Below are positions 45,101 through 52,487 of a stretch of 64,000 bases of DNA, piece by piece. Source of the stretch: Amycolatopsis nigrescens CSC17Ta-90 (GTDB taxonomy: Bacteria; Actinomycetota; Actinomycetes; Mycobacteriales; Pseudonocardiaceae); NCBI RefSeq assembly GCF_000384315.1, contig NZ_ARVW01000001.1, positions 7,733,001 through 7,797,000 of the forward strand. Reading direction: 5' to 3'. The notes below the pieces were generated by a model. It saw nothing but the letters and a program-made list of their open reading frames with translations, had not been told where the DNA came from and did not search any database. The first letter of the stretch is position 1, and each line of letters begins with the position of its first letter. Position numbers and translations under genes: made by a program.

Positions 45101-45435
45101 GATCCGAACTTACTTGCATGTCGGCCGTCACGCTATGGAGTTCGACTACTCCGTTCGTGGGTATTGCGACTGCTGGAAGGACCTTGTCCAAGGATGAGCT
45201 GGCCTCAGCGGTCGCGTCGCGGTTGTAGTAGTCAATCAATTTGCACAACATTGTAACGATCGGGTTTGAGGTCTGAGTCTGCCCAGGTGTCACCGCAAAT
45301 CTGCGCGGATGGCGTGGTCCTTCCTCAGAGGCGCGACCGGTTGACGGCACAAGCTGGGCCTCTGGTGTTGACCTACGCGGCACCTGGGCGCGTGTAGTTG
45401 ACTCGGCCCTTAGGGGAGAGCCGAGAGTGGTGGGC
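45101..45435. other. Region with one weak minus-strand frame
   Basis: A minus-strand frame from ATG 45251 reads MLCKLIDYYNRDATAEASSS and continues with normal codon use to about 45100. It then runs antisense-like through the Mrr-like ORF to a stop at 44973. It may be the start of an upstream gene that lost its end, or a frame without meaning. No ribosome site is evident and no family is recognised. Confidence 0.3.
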
Positions 45436-45591
45436 ATGGCAGAGGATCCGCTGATCTCGATCGGTCGGTTCGCTCGGGTGACCGGGCTGATGGTGAAGGC
45501 GTTGCGGCTGTATGCGGAGGCCGGGGTGCTGGAGCCGGCTCAGGTAGATGGGGCGAGTGGGTATCGGTTCTACCGGGCGAAGTCAGGTTGA
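45436..45591 (+). pseudogene. Truncated MerR-type regulator
   Basis: This 51-residue ORF holds only the MerR helix-turn-helix and wing: ISIGRFARVTGLMVKALRLY followed by GVLEPAQVDGASGYRFY. A normal MerR protein continues for at least 50-200 residues. The frame stops at 45589-45591 in DNA without similarity to the family. The conserved Y-R-FY core is intact, so truncation is recent or the short form is retained. Confidence 0.65.
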
Positions 45592-45602
45592 GGCTGGTCA
45601 GA

Positions 45603-45708
45603 TAGCCGTCACATCCAGTTCTGCGGACCGTTACAGCCGTCACACTGGCTGTGACGGGCACAAGAGTCGTTGACCTGGGGAAACGTCGTTTGTGACAGCT
45701 GTGACGGG
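45603..45708. repeat. Cluster of CCGTCACA / TGTGACGG repeats
   Basis: Five copies of TGTGAC(G/A)G in either orientation occur within about 105 bp: near 45605, at 45637-45644, 45650-45657, 45691-45698 and 45700-45707. Two of them form a perfect hairpin, CCGTCACA-5-TGTGACGG at 45637-45657. The cluster stands in non-coding DNA of the element. Iteron-like replication or transfer sites and operators have this form, but the role is unknown. Confidence 0.55.
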
Positions 45709-46117
45709 TGTGGTCGAGACCTATCACAAGCAGGCTTGAGCGGCCTTCTGCGGCCCATGTTCGAGACATGTCAGACGAGGTGTCACACCCCGGTGACTGC
45801 GCCCGGTGCGGGCGATACCGGCGGGCACCACTCCGCCTGTCACTGGTGCGGCCCGCGCACCATGCGACCGAGACCACCGGAACCGTCGAGGTGCCCTTGC
45901 CTGCGCGCACCAGAAGACGTTTCGGCATCGCGGGCGCGGTGTCTAGGGAGGTGTCGTCGCGGTGGCCCCTGCATCGCTCCGGCGGGAAGGCTGGGATCCA
46001 GCGCGAGCACCGTGCGCGGCACCACCGGAGCCGTACTCATCAGGATCCGTGGTGTGCGCGGCGGGCGTCCGGCACCGGAGGTGCCTTGTCCGTGCTGCGG
46101 GGGCTGGTCCGGCTCGG
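45709..46117. other. 409 bp with no gene I can support
   Basis: Frames exist on both strands but have no motifs. One minus-strand ATG near 46040 follows GGATCC and would encode a basic peptide of about 65 residues beginning MSTAPVV, downstream of the XRE gene. Additional TGTCACA words near 45781 extend the repeat cluster. Nothing else stands out. Confidence 0.35.
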
Positions 46118-46963
46118 CTAGACGGTGTGGAGTGCGCGGGTGAGCCAGTCGTGCGAGTCGACGACCGACAGGGCGGTCTGTTTGAGCATGCTGGCGGTCA
46201 GTTGCAGGGATGCGAGGCTGTCGGGGTCTTCGTCGAAGACGACTCCACTGGGGACCGTGGTGTGGGCGACCGTCGGGTGTTTGTCGTAGTCCAGGAGCGT
46301 GAAGCCGGCCTCCCACAGCCCAGCCGCGCCGTGCCGTTTCTCCACGATGCGGATGAAGCATCGGCGACGTCCGAAGTCGGGGTTCAGTAGCTGTGCCACT
46401 TGGTCGCGCATCACGTCGTGATTCCCCACCGTCGAGGTCAGGGTCTGCTCATGAATGAAGAAATGCATCGTCCCCCGAAAGGAGTCGACCATGCGTTTTT
46501 TCCTGCTCTTTCTGGCCGCAAGCAAGGGGCTGAGGCCCTTGACCCCGTCGGGGTGTCCCGTGAAGGTGAGCAGGGTGCTGGTGTAGGTGTCGGTTTGCAG
46601 TAACTCCGGGACCGTCCAGGGCGCGTGGCACACGAGTGACTGGGCTTCCAGTTCCGCCGCGGCCATCGAGTTCACCATCGCCGTGCCGTCGGTGTGGCGG
46701 CGGACCCACAGGTCCGGGTGTGTGAAGAAGCTGCGAACCTCGTGTATCTGACGGGCGGTGGCCCGGCAGTACCCGGCGACCAGGAGTGCCTCCGCGGCGG
46801 AGATTTGGGCGGTACCGTATTCCACCCGGCACACCTTCGATTCGGACTGGCCAAGAAGCTCACCGATGTGGCTGAGATGAAGTCCGGCAGCCCGCCGGAG
46901 TTGTTTGAGCAGGCGTCCCAGTTCACGCTGCCGCACGTTGGAAATACGGTTCACTTCATCCAT
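46118..46963 (-). CDS. XRE regulator with DUF5753-type domain
   Basis: This 281-residue protein has an XRE helix-turn-helix (about residues 12-70, LGRLLKQLRRAAGLHLSHIG). The C-terminal domain is of the Scr1/DUF5753 type, with LEAQSLVCHAPWTVPELLQT and MRDQVAQLL. Such proteins are usually encoded beside a small DUF397 partner; none is seen here. ATG 46963 is preferred over the earlier TTG 46990. It is the third gene of a minus-strand set with the CGH- and CxxC-motif proteins and probably controls the element. Its operator may be the TTGAAATCATC motif. Confidence 0.82.
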   Translation of the reverse strand: MDEVNRISNVRQRELGRLLKQLRRAAGLHLSHIGELLGQSESKVCRVEYGTAQISAAEALLVAGYCRATARQIHEVRSFFTHPDLWVRRHTDGTAMVNSMAAAELEAQSLVCHAPWTVPELLQTDTYTSTLLTFTGHPDGVKGLSPLLAARKSRKKRMVDSFRGTMHFFIHEQTLTSTVGNHDVMRDQVAQLLNPDFGRRRCFIRIVEKRHGAAGLWEAGFTLLDYDKHPTVAHTTVPSGVVFDEDPDSLASLQLTASMLKQTALSVVDSHDWLTRALHTV

Positions 46964-47029
46964 GGAGACCCAGAATTTCTGTCGAATCAACTTGTTTCGG
47001 CCGGTCGCGGCGGGTGGCGTCGTGGCCGA

Positions 47030-47554
47030 TCATGCGTCCCACTCGCTAGCGCGCAGCACGAGTGCTTGGGCTAGGTCCGTGAGCCGATCGGCGAGGTGGC
47101 GCATCTCGTCGGCTTGTCCGGGGCCGGGATGGAACAGGTCCGTGTACAGGTGCCGGAGGCGGATTTCCGCCCTGCGGGCCGCATCGAGTAGTTCGCGATC
47201 CGTCAACCGGCGGCGCCGTCTTAGTACAGAGATACTCGCGCTCACGTCTTCGATCTGCTGGGCGAGACGTTCCACTAAGTGCTCGATGGCGGTCAGCCGC
47301 TCCGCCACGTTGTCCGCGGCCGTCGGGAGTTCGCCGGCTGGCGACGGGGCGCGGCTCAGGCATACCTCACACGGTGCGCCGGTGACTCGCGAGAGCCCTT
47401 CGAGGTCGCCGCGCCCGAAGCGTGCATCGCAGAGCGCGGCCAGCTCCTCGGGAATGGGCTCGTCGGTCGGTACGGGGAACAGGTGGACGACTCGCTGGGT
47501 CTCACCGACCGTGCCTGACAACGGCCGCGCGATGAACAACCCTTGACCAATCAC
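47030..47554 (-). CDS. CxxC protein with helical C-terminus
   Basis: This 174-residue protein has an N-terminal part with RVVHLFPVPTDEPIPEEL and PCEVC, then a long helical region (about 85-170, VAERLTAIEHLVERLAQQIE) likely to form a coiled coil. GTG 47554 overlaps the TGA of the upstream CGH-motif gene as GTGA, so the two are translationally coupled. It is followed by the XRE/DUF5753 gene. A shorter relative lies at 42168-42410. Function unknown; such pairs occur beside XRE genes in actinomycete elements. Confidence 0.65.
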   Translation of the reverse strand: MIGQGLFIARPLSGTVGETQRVVHLFPVPTDEPIPEELAALCDARFGRGDLEGLSRVTGAPCEVCLSRAPSPAGELPTAADNVAERLTAIEHLVERLAQQIEDVSASISVLRRRRRLTDRELLDAARRAEIRLRHLYTDLFHPGPGQADEMRHLADRLTDLAQALVLRASEWDA

Positions 47555-47976
47555 TGGGCACCACTTCCAGCGACCATCGGTGTTGAGGTCCGGCCGTCCC
47601 GCTGGGAGGCGGGTGCCACGGGGAGGCGTGGAGGCGGGACGGCCAGAGGCTTATGTGACTGAAGAAACCGGCGGAACCGGCTCGGCCTGCGGTGACGGTG
47701 GGGGCGCATCCGCGCCTCAACGGTGGGCAACGAGGCAAGCGCCCGCAGGTAGACGCAACAGCGCGGGCACCGCGCGCCCGGCGGCAACAAGACGGAACCG
47801 ATCAGGACCACGTGCCCGCAGATCGCCTCATAGCGACCCTGCCCATCGTGCAGACCACGAGCGAAACTCACGTCCCTCACCGCGTGGTCAAGCCCATCCA
47901 CGACGCACCGGTACCACCGGACGTAGACCCGTCGAACGGGGCGCGGCAGTCGTGAGCTGCGCTGGCCGGTTGTCAC
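47551..47976 (-). CDS. CGH-motif Cys protein
   Basis: This 141-residue protein has YEAICGHVVLIGSVLLPPGA followed by RCPRC, a likely zinc site, and an Arg/Pro-rich C-terminus. GTG 47976 is chosen because GAGGAG lies 5 bases upstream; the longer frame to 48078 has no such site. A TTGAAATCATC motif at 48003-48013 lies just upstream, suited to repression. It begins the minus-strand set CGH, CxxC, XRE, and is divergent from the XRE-like gene at 48146. Its relative is at 42597-42890. Confidence 0.65.
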   Translation of the reverse strand: MTTGQRSSRLPRPVRRVYVRWYRCVVDGLDHAVRDVSFARGLHDGQGRYEAICGHVVLIGSVLLPPGARCPRCCVYLRALASLPTVEARMRPHRHRRPSRFRRFLQSHKPLAVPPPRLPVAPASQRDGRTSTPMVAGSGAQ

Positions 47977-48002
47977 AGTCGCTCCTCTGATCGCCGAAGG
48001 TG

Positions 48003-48013
48003 TTGAAATCATC
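48003..48013. promoter_or_regulatory. TTGAAATCATC motif before the CGH gene
   Basis: TTGAAATCATC lies about 27 bp upstream of the CGH-motif gene start, in the divergent region between two regulator gene sets. The same 11-mer occurs at 50913-50923, with close variants at 50893-50903 and 54900-54910. A shared operator for an element-encoded XRE repressor is the likely meaning. Confidence 0.45.
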
Positions 48014-48145
48014 CAACCCGGGGTGCGTCGGTAGGCACAGAGCGGAAACGTCGGAGTTTCGTCGCAGGGACGTGGCACTCAAAGCATCTACCTGCCGGTA
48101 TGGGTGCTAGGCTGATGTTCCAATCGGCACGAGCGAGGTAGTCAG

Positions 48146-49420
48146 GTGACTAGCTTCCGGCGACGGAAGGAGCTGGTTTCAGCCCGTAAGGCGGCCGGAC
48201 TGACTCAAGAGAGGCTCGCGGAGGTAATGCGCGTCGATCGGTCCACGGTGATCCGCTGGGAAGCCGGAGATCACGCGCCGCTTCCGTTCCAGTGGCCGAA
48301 GCTGGCGAAGGTGCTCGGGCGGTCGACGGACGAGCTGCGGCAGCTCATCGACGTGCGGCCGGCTCCGGGACCGTCGACACGAGCCTGGTCGGAGCTTGAG
48401 CCCGCGTTCAACTGGCTGGATCGGCGTGTCGGCTGGAGTCCGGGTACAACTCGCGGACGCGTCCAAGCTCGGGGACCGGTGGAGCGGCGCGCCCGACTGT
48501 CGATCGGTCGAGGGAGCCTTGCCGAAGCGTTGGCGGGTTACTACGGTGATCCGCCTCCTGGATACTCGATCTACCAGGCTCGCTGTGCGCAGGCCGAGGT
48601 ACGGACCAGCATCCTGACTCGTCCAGAATGGACGGACTTGGCGTGTCCGTTGACTCCTGAATGCGATCGCCTTGCGTTGCTGCCCGACATCGAACGGCCG
48701 GGCCACGGCGTCGACGAGAGCGCGGCGGTTCGGCGGCTGGCGGAAGCTGCGGCGAATGAAGTGCGGATCGCGGACGTGCCGATCTACCGGCTCTTGGACC
48801 TTGAGGCCGGACCTGGGGCCGTGGTGGGCAAGGTCGGGTTGGTTCCGTTCGTTCAGTACGCCTTGAGCGTGGATCTGCTGGAGCGCGAGCTGAACGACAG
48901 CTTGTCGGCCGGGAGGTGCTTGCGGCCCGGTGACGTGCCGTTGCGGGACAGGTACTTGCCGGACTTCGCGGCGGTGCTCGATCTGGCCGGACGGTTATGC
49001 GCGGGCGGAGTACTCGCGTTGACCGCGATCGCGCGGCCTGCCGACCCGCACCGCGGCGGACCGGACTACTTGCTGCTCGTCCAGGAGCGATCCGGACGCG
49101 TGCTTAACGCGGCGGGCAGGTTGGCGGTCATTCCCAAAGCGTTCCACCGGCCGTTGGTGGACCATCGTGCGGACGCGCGGATCGGGGCAACACTGCGACG
49201 CGAACTGGAGAAGGAGCTGTTCGGGCGCGCTGACGTCGACAACACGGCGGGCGGACAGCGTGCGGCCGACCCGATGCACCCGAGCAGGCTGTCCGCGCCG
49301 ATGCGCTGGCTGGCAGAGCGACCGGGCCGGCTGCGGATGGAGTGCACTGGGTTCGGGTTCAACCTGGTCAGCGGGAACTACGAGTTCGCCAGTCTGGTCG
49401 TGATCGAGGATGAGGAGTTC
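48146..49420 (+). CDS. XRE-type regulator, 3' end replaced
   Basis: The protein starts with an XRE helix-turn-helix (AGLTQERLAEVMRVDRSTVI, about residues 18-37). A large domain follows, with WLDRRVGWSPGT, YQARCAQAEVRTSILTRPEW and PIYRLLDLEAGPGAVVG. GTG 48146 follows GAGGTAGTCAG. Similarity to its own family appears to end near VVIEDEEF at about 49420. Beyond that the open frame runs on to 50203 only because it is antisense to a related gene. The protein therefore carries a long foreign tail unless it terminates earlier, and may be non-functional. Confidence 0.65.
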
Positions 49421-50257
49421 GCTGGCGATGGAGTCGACGAGTTCGCCTTCGAGCAGGTCCATGGTCAGGGCGTAGTGCACGAAGTGCGTGATGCCGAAGG
49501 CGCCGCCGAGGTGGTGTTCACGGATGTCCGTGCCCATGAGGCGGTAGATCGGCCCGTTCACGAGCCGGGTGTTCATGGACAGCGTCTCGGCCAGCCGCTG
49601 AACGGCCACGTCCGCCGCGTGCTCGTCGAGTTCGAGGTCAGCTTCCGGGGCGCGGGTCGCGACGGTGAGCCGGTCGTGTTGCGGCCGGAGTTCACACTCC
49701 AGGTCGAGCCACTCCGAGCAGGTCAGGACGCTGGTGTTCACGGCAAGCTCGCCGCAGCGCCCTCCGTAGAGGCCGTGGTCGTCGAGGCGGCGGCCGTAGT
49801 AGGTGGTCAGTGCCTCCATGACATCACGCTGGCTGACCCACGCGCGCCGGGTTGCGCGGTCGTGAAGAGCGTGGGCGTCAACCGTCGTGACCCGAGACGC
49901 GACGGTGCGACGGCCGGTGCCCGGAGACCAGCGCGCATGACGGTCGAGCCATTCGAGTGCCGCGCCGATGTGCGGGTCCGCGGCAAGGCGGCGGTCGGCT
50001 TCCGAGGTGTCCAGGGCCTCGCCGGCCTCGCCGAGGAGTTCGGAGAACCGGGCGTGCTCGGCATCGGAAGCGCGTTGAAGCGCGCTGTCCAGGATCTGTT
50101 GCATCTCGGACTGTGGCCGGAGATCGGGCTTCTTGTGCCAGGACGCCACAGTGCGCGCACCGATACCGAGCTTTTCGGCGAATTTCTCGTTGCTCAGCCG
50201 TAAGGCGGCTTGAAGGGCTGACGCTGATCGCCCGGTCCATTCGCCTGTCCGGCTCAT
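49421..50257 (-). CDS. XRE-type regulator, 3' end replaced
   Basis: This gene is a relative of the one at 48146. It has an N-terminal helix-turn-helix (LRLSNEKFAEKLGIGARTVA), then EWLDRHARWSPGT, YGGRCGELAVNTSVLTCSEW and PIYRLMGTDIREHHLGG. Similarity ends near LVDSIAS at about 49425. After that the frame stays open to 48995, but reads the antisense of the other gene. ATG 50257 follows GGAG. The two genes are joined tail to tail, each without its natural C-terminal third. Confidence 0.65.
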
Positions 50258-50401
50258 CGGGGCTCCGAAAGGCCGATGTGCAGCGGATATGCGGTGGTTG
50301 TGCGCTGCTCCTGCACTGGTTGTGCATGGGATCGGGTGCTGATTCGGCCTTGAATCCTAGGTATGGAAATCACCTGGTTCACCAACCTGAATCGCCCGGT
50401 C

Positions 50402-50782
50402 TCAGCGCTTCGAGCGGACATGTTCGACCACGGTCGCGAGGTTCGATTGAACGTCTTCGAGCCGGTCGGTGATCTCGGCCAGACGCTGTTCGAGCGCGTC
50501 CAGCCGGGACCACAGCTCGTGGTCGTCGTCGGCCGGCTCGTCCGGGTGCGGCGGTGTGCGGCTTTGCAGTACGGCCAGCAGATGTTGCGGGTGCCAGCCC
50601 AGGGTCGTCGACAGCGCTTCGAGGGTGCGGGCGCTGCGGCGCCGCTCCACGGTGTGGTGCTGCAGTTCGCGCACGATCGCCTGGGACACGTGCGACCGCT
50701 CGGCCAGCTCGCGTTGTCGCCAGCCGAGTTCGTTGACGCGCATGTTGATCGCCTTGGCGACTGCCGCCCAGTCTTCCGACAC
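50402..50782 (-). CDS. Small XRE-type regulator
   Basis: This 126-residue protein has an XRE helix-turn-helix (about residues 9-65, WRQRELAERSHVSQAIVREL) and a C-terminal coiled-coil segment (LDALEQRLAEITDRLEDVQS) likely to dimerise. GTG 50782 follows GGAGGAATAG. It is divergent from the excisionase-like gene, and the two TTGAAATCATC-type motifs lie in the gap, so it is a good candidate for the element's main repressor. Confidence 0.8.
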   Translation of the reverse strand: MSEDWAAVAKAINMRVNELGWRQRELAERSHVSQAIVRELQHHTVERRRSARTLEALSTTLGWHPQHLLAVLQSRTPPHPDEPADDDHELWSRLDALEQRLAEITDRLEDVQSNLATVVEHVRSKR

Positions 50783-50892
50783 CTATTCCTCCGCGCTCCG
50801 CCTCAGCGCCGAGATTAGCGGTTCGTCGAGCTTTCACCACGTCGCCTAGCGCATTGCCAGCGGCGCGTCGGACAAACGCGCCCGTAGTAGCG

Positions 50893-50923
50893 CTGAAATC
50901 AACAACATAGTCTTGAAATCATC
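50893..50923. promoter_or_regulatory. Two TGAAATCA direct repeats before the excisionase-like gene
   Basis: CTGAAATCAAC at 50893-50903 and TTGAAATCATC at 50913-50923 are direct repeats spaced 20 bp, two helical turns apart. They lie between the divergent small XRE gene (start 50782) and the excisionase-like gene (start 50940), 17 bp from the latter start. They suit an operator that switches the transfer module. Confidence 0.5.
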
Positions 50924-50939
50924 AGATTGGTCTTTTCTT

Positions 50940-51152
50940 ATGAACTCGCAAATCACCTTTCACACCCTTGAAGAAGCCGCCTGGATTCTGGGCGTCTCCC
51001 GTCCCGCGGTGAGCCGGGCGATCCGGACGGGCGAACTGCGCCCGACGCGTTGCCGCTCCGGTCTGCGGGTGTCGTCGCCCGAACTGGCTCGGTGGCTTGG
51101 CCCTTCGAAGCAGGACGGAGGTGCGGCATGCACGCCGACGACCTCCGGCTGA
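50940..51152 (+). CDS. Excisionase-like HTH protein
   Basis: This 70-residue protein has a MerR/excisionase-type helix-turn-helix: TLEEAAWILGVSRPAVSRAI, then RTGELRPTRCRSGLRVSSPE and a terminal helix with ELARWL. Such proteins bind near att sites or regulate excision in integrative elements. ATG 50940 directly follows the repeat pair at 50893-50923. Its end overlaps the WhiB gene by 25 bp, so the two are co-transcribed and it begins the transfer operon. Confidence 0.75.
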   Translation: MNSQITFHTLEEAAWILGVSRPAVSRAIRTGELRPTRCRSGLRVSSPELARWLGPSKQDGGAACTPTTSG

Positions 51153-51463
51153 TCGGCATCGCGTGGCGGCTCGACCGCCTGCGGTGGGTCCCCACGGACG
51201 TGCTGACGGACATCGTGACCAGCGAAGGTGTCTGTATGTGGCCGTCGCCGGACGACGGACCGCCGGATGCCCGGACCGACTCTGAGCTGGCGAAGCTGTT
51301 GTGCGGCGGCTGCCAGGTGCAGGACGAGTGCCTGGAGCTGGAGCTGCGCACGGCCGGTGCCGAGACGGTCGGAGTCTGGGGCGCGATGACCGACGACGAC
51401 CGCCGGGCGCTTTATCCGCACTGGCTGCGGCGCGGCGAGCGGGTCGATCGGGGTGCGCTATGA
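51128..51463 (+). CDS. WhiB-like iron-sulfur protein
   Basis: This 111-residue protein has the four WhiB cysteines (Cys36, Cys59, Cys62 and Cys68; LCGGCQVQDEC) that hold a 4Fe-4S cluster. It also has the GVWGA turn (GVWGG in most relatives). It lacks the usual basic C-terminal tail of chromosomal WhiB proteins but ends in RRGERVDRG. ATG 51128 follows GGAGG. It lies in the operon from the excisionase-like gene to the DUF2637 gene, overlapping the next gene as ATGA. A regulator of element functions is likely. Confidence 0.88.
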   Translation: MHADDLRLIGIAWRLDRLRWVPTDVLTDIVTSEGVCMWPSPDDGPPDARTDSELAKLLCGGCQVQDECLELELRTAGAETVGVWGAMTDDDRRALYPHWLRRGERVDRGAL

Positions 51464-51789
51464 ACGGCATCAGCGTGACTCCTACGCAGATCCTCGCCGG
51501 GGTCGGGGCGCTGCTCGTGCTGTTCTGGGTCTGGCGGGCCGGGGCTCGCCGGGCGAAGGCGGCCGCTGAGGCTGCGCGGTCCGGTGCACGGCTCGTGTCG
51601 CTGGTCGGGCGGGTGTTGTTCAACGCCGGGTTGATCGTGGCGGTTCAGTGGGTCGTGATCGCACATCCGGGCGAGCGGTGGCTGCTGTTCGCGGTGCTCG
51701 GGTTGCCTGCGTTGTTCGCGTCCTACGCGCTGACCAGGGCGATGACCGTGACCACGGTCGACACCTCGAAGCGGGGTGGTCGCCGATGA
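51460..51789 (+). CDS. Small membrane protein of the transfer operon
   Basis: This 109-residue protein has an N-terminal membrane helix (about 8-26, ILAGVGALLVLFWVW), a basic Ala/Arg-rich loop (GARRAKAAAEAARSGAR) and one or two further helices (about 50-90). Start and stop both overlap neighbours as ATGA. It resembles small Spd-type proteins that accompany plasmid spread genes in actinomycetes, but no precise family is seen. Confidence 0.68.
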   Translation: MNGISVTPTQILAGVGALLVLFWVWRAGARRAKAAAEAARSGARLVSLVGRVLFNAGLIVAVQWVVIAHPGERWLLFAVLGLPALFASYALTRAMTVTTVDTSKRGGRR

Positions 51790-52487
51790 ACCGGGCTCAA
51801 CGGCTCGCGCAAGATGCGGCCGAAGCGGCGGAGGTGCGGGCGTACGAGACCGATCCGGACGTCGTGGCGCTGCGGATCGAGCGGGTGCGTCGGCAGGTTG
51901 ACTGGATGTGCTGGTCCGGGATCGTGCTCGGGCTGGCGTTCACGATGACGAACGTCCAGACGTTCGCGTCGGCGGGGACTCGTGCCTGGTCGCTGCCGTG
52001 GCTGGCGGCTTGGGCGCTCGACCCAACGGTGTCGCTCGTTCTGCTGGCGATCCTGCGCGCCGAGCAGGTGACGGCGCGGTACAAGGTCAAGACCGGCAGG
52101 TGGGTCCGGCGGGCGAAGTGGTTCACGCTCGCGGCGACGTACGTCATGAACACCTGGGCGTCCTATGCCGAGGGCGAGCCGGCCGCGATCGTGCTGCACT
52201 CGGTGCCGCCGCTGGTCGTGTTCGCCGCGGTCGAGGCGATCACCGACCTGCGGGACAAGCTGACCGACGCCGTGCTGGTCGCGGCCGGTGAACGGCGGGA
52301 CGTTCACGGGGAGTCTGTGAACGCGGGGCGGCGGAAGTTGTTCGCGGACTATCTGGCGGACGCTCGGGCCAGCTGGTCGCCGGGAGTGGAGATCACTGCG
52401 GCTTGGGTGCGGCAGGCCACCGGGTGCTCGCGTGGGTTGTCTCCGCGGCTCGCACGCGCGTTGCTCGCGGAGGTGGCGGATGACTGA
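51786..52487 (+). CDS. DUF2637-type membrane protein
   Basis: This 233-residue protein has four membrane helices between about residues 38 and 165, including CWSGIVLGLAFTMTNVQTFA and LHSVPPLVVFAAVEAITDLR. The C-terminal part is soluble (ADARASWSPGVEITAAWVRQ). Proteins of this type are encoded next to FtsK-like translocases in actinomycete plasmids and AICEs and are linked to intramycelial spread. ATG 51786 overlaps the previous stop as ATGA, and the stop overlaps the translocase start by 8 bp. A fragment of a second copy is at 42885. Confidence 0.82.
   Translation: MNRAQRLAQDAAEAAEVRAYETDPDVVALRIERVRRQVDWMCWSGIVLGLAFTMTNVQTFASAGTRAWSLPWLAAWALDPTVSLVLLAILRAEQVTARYKVKTGRWVRRAKWFTLAATYVMNTWASYAEGEPAAIVLHSVPPLVVFAAVEAITDLRDKLTDAVLVAAGERRDVHGESVNAGRRKLFADYLADARASWSPGVEITAAWVRQATGCSRGLSPRLARALLAEVADD

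Noticed and set aside
45709..46121. Plus-strand frames through the DNA left of the XRE/DUF5753 gene
   Set aside because: Codon use is mixed, Cys and Arg are over-represented, no start site is supported and no motif is visible.
48146..50203. A single 685-residue XRE protein
   Set aside because: The frame is open, but after about 49420 the sequence is the antisense of a clearly recognisable gene on the other strand, so the tail is not a natural domain.
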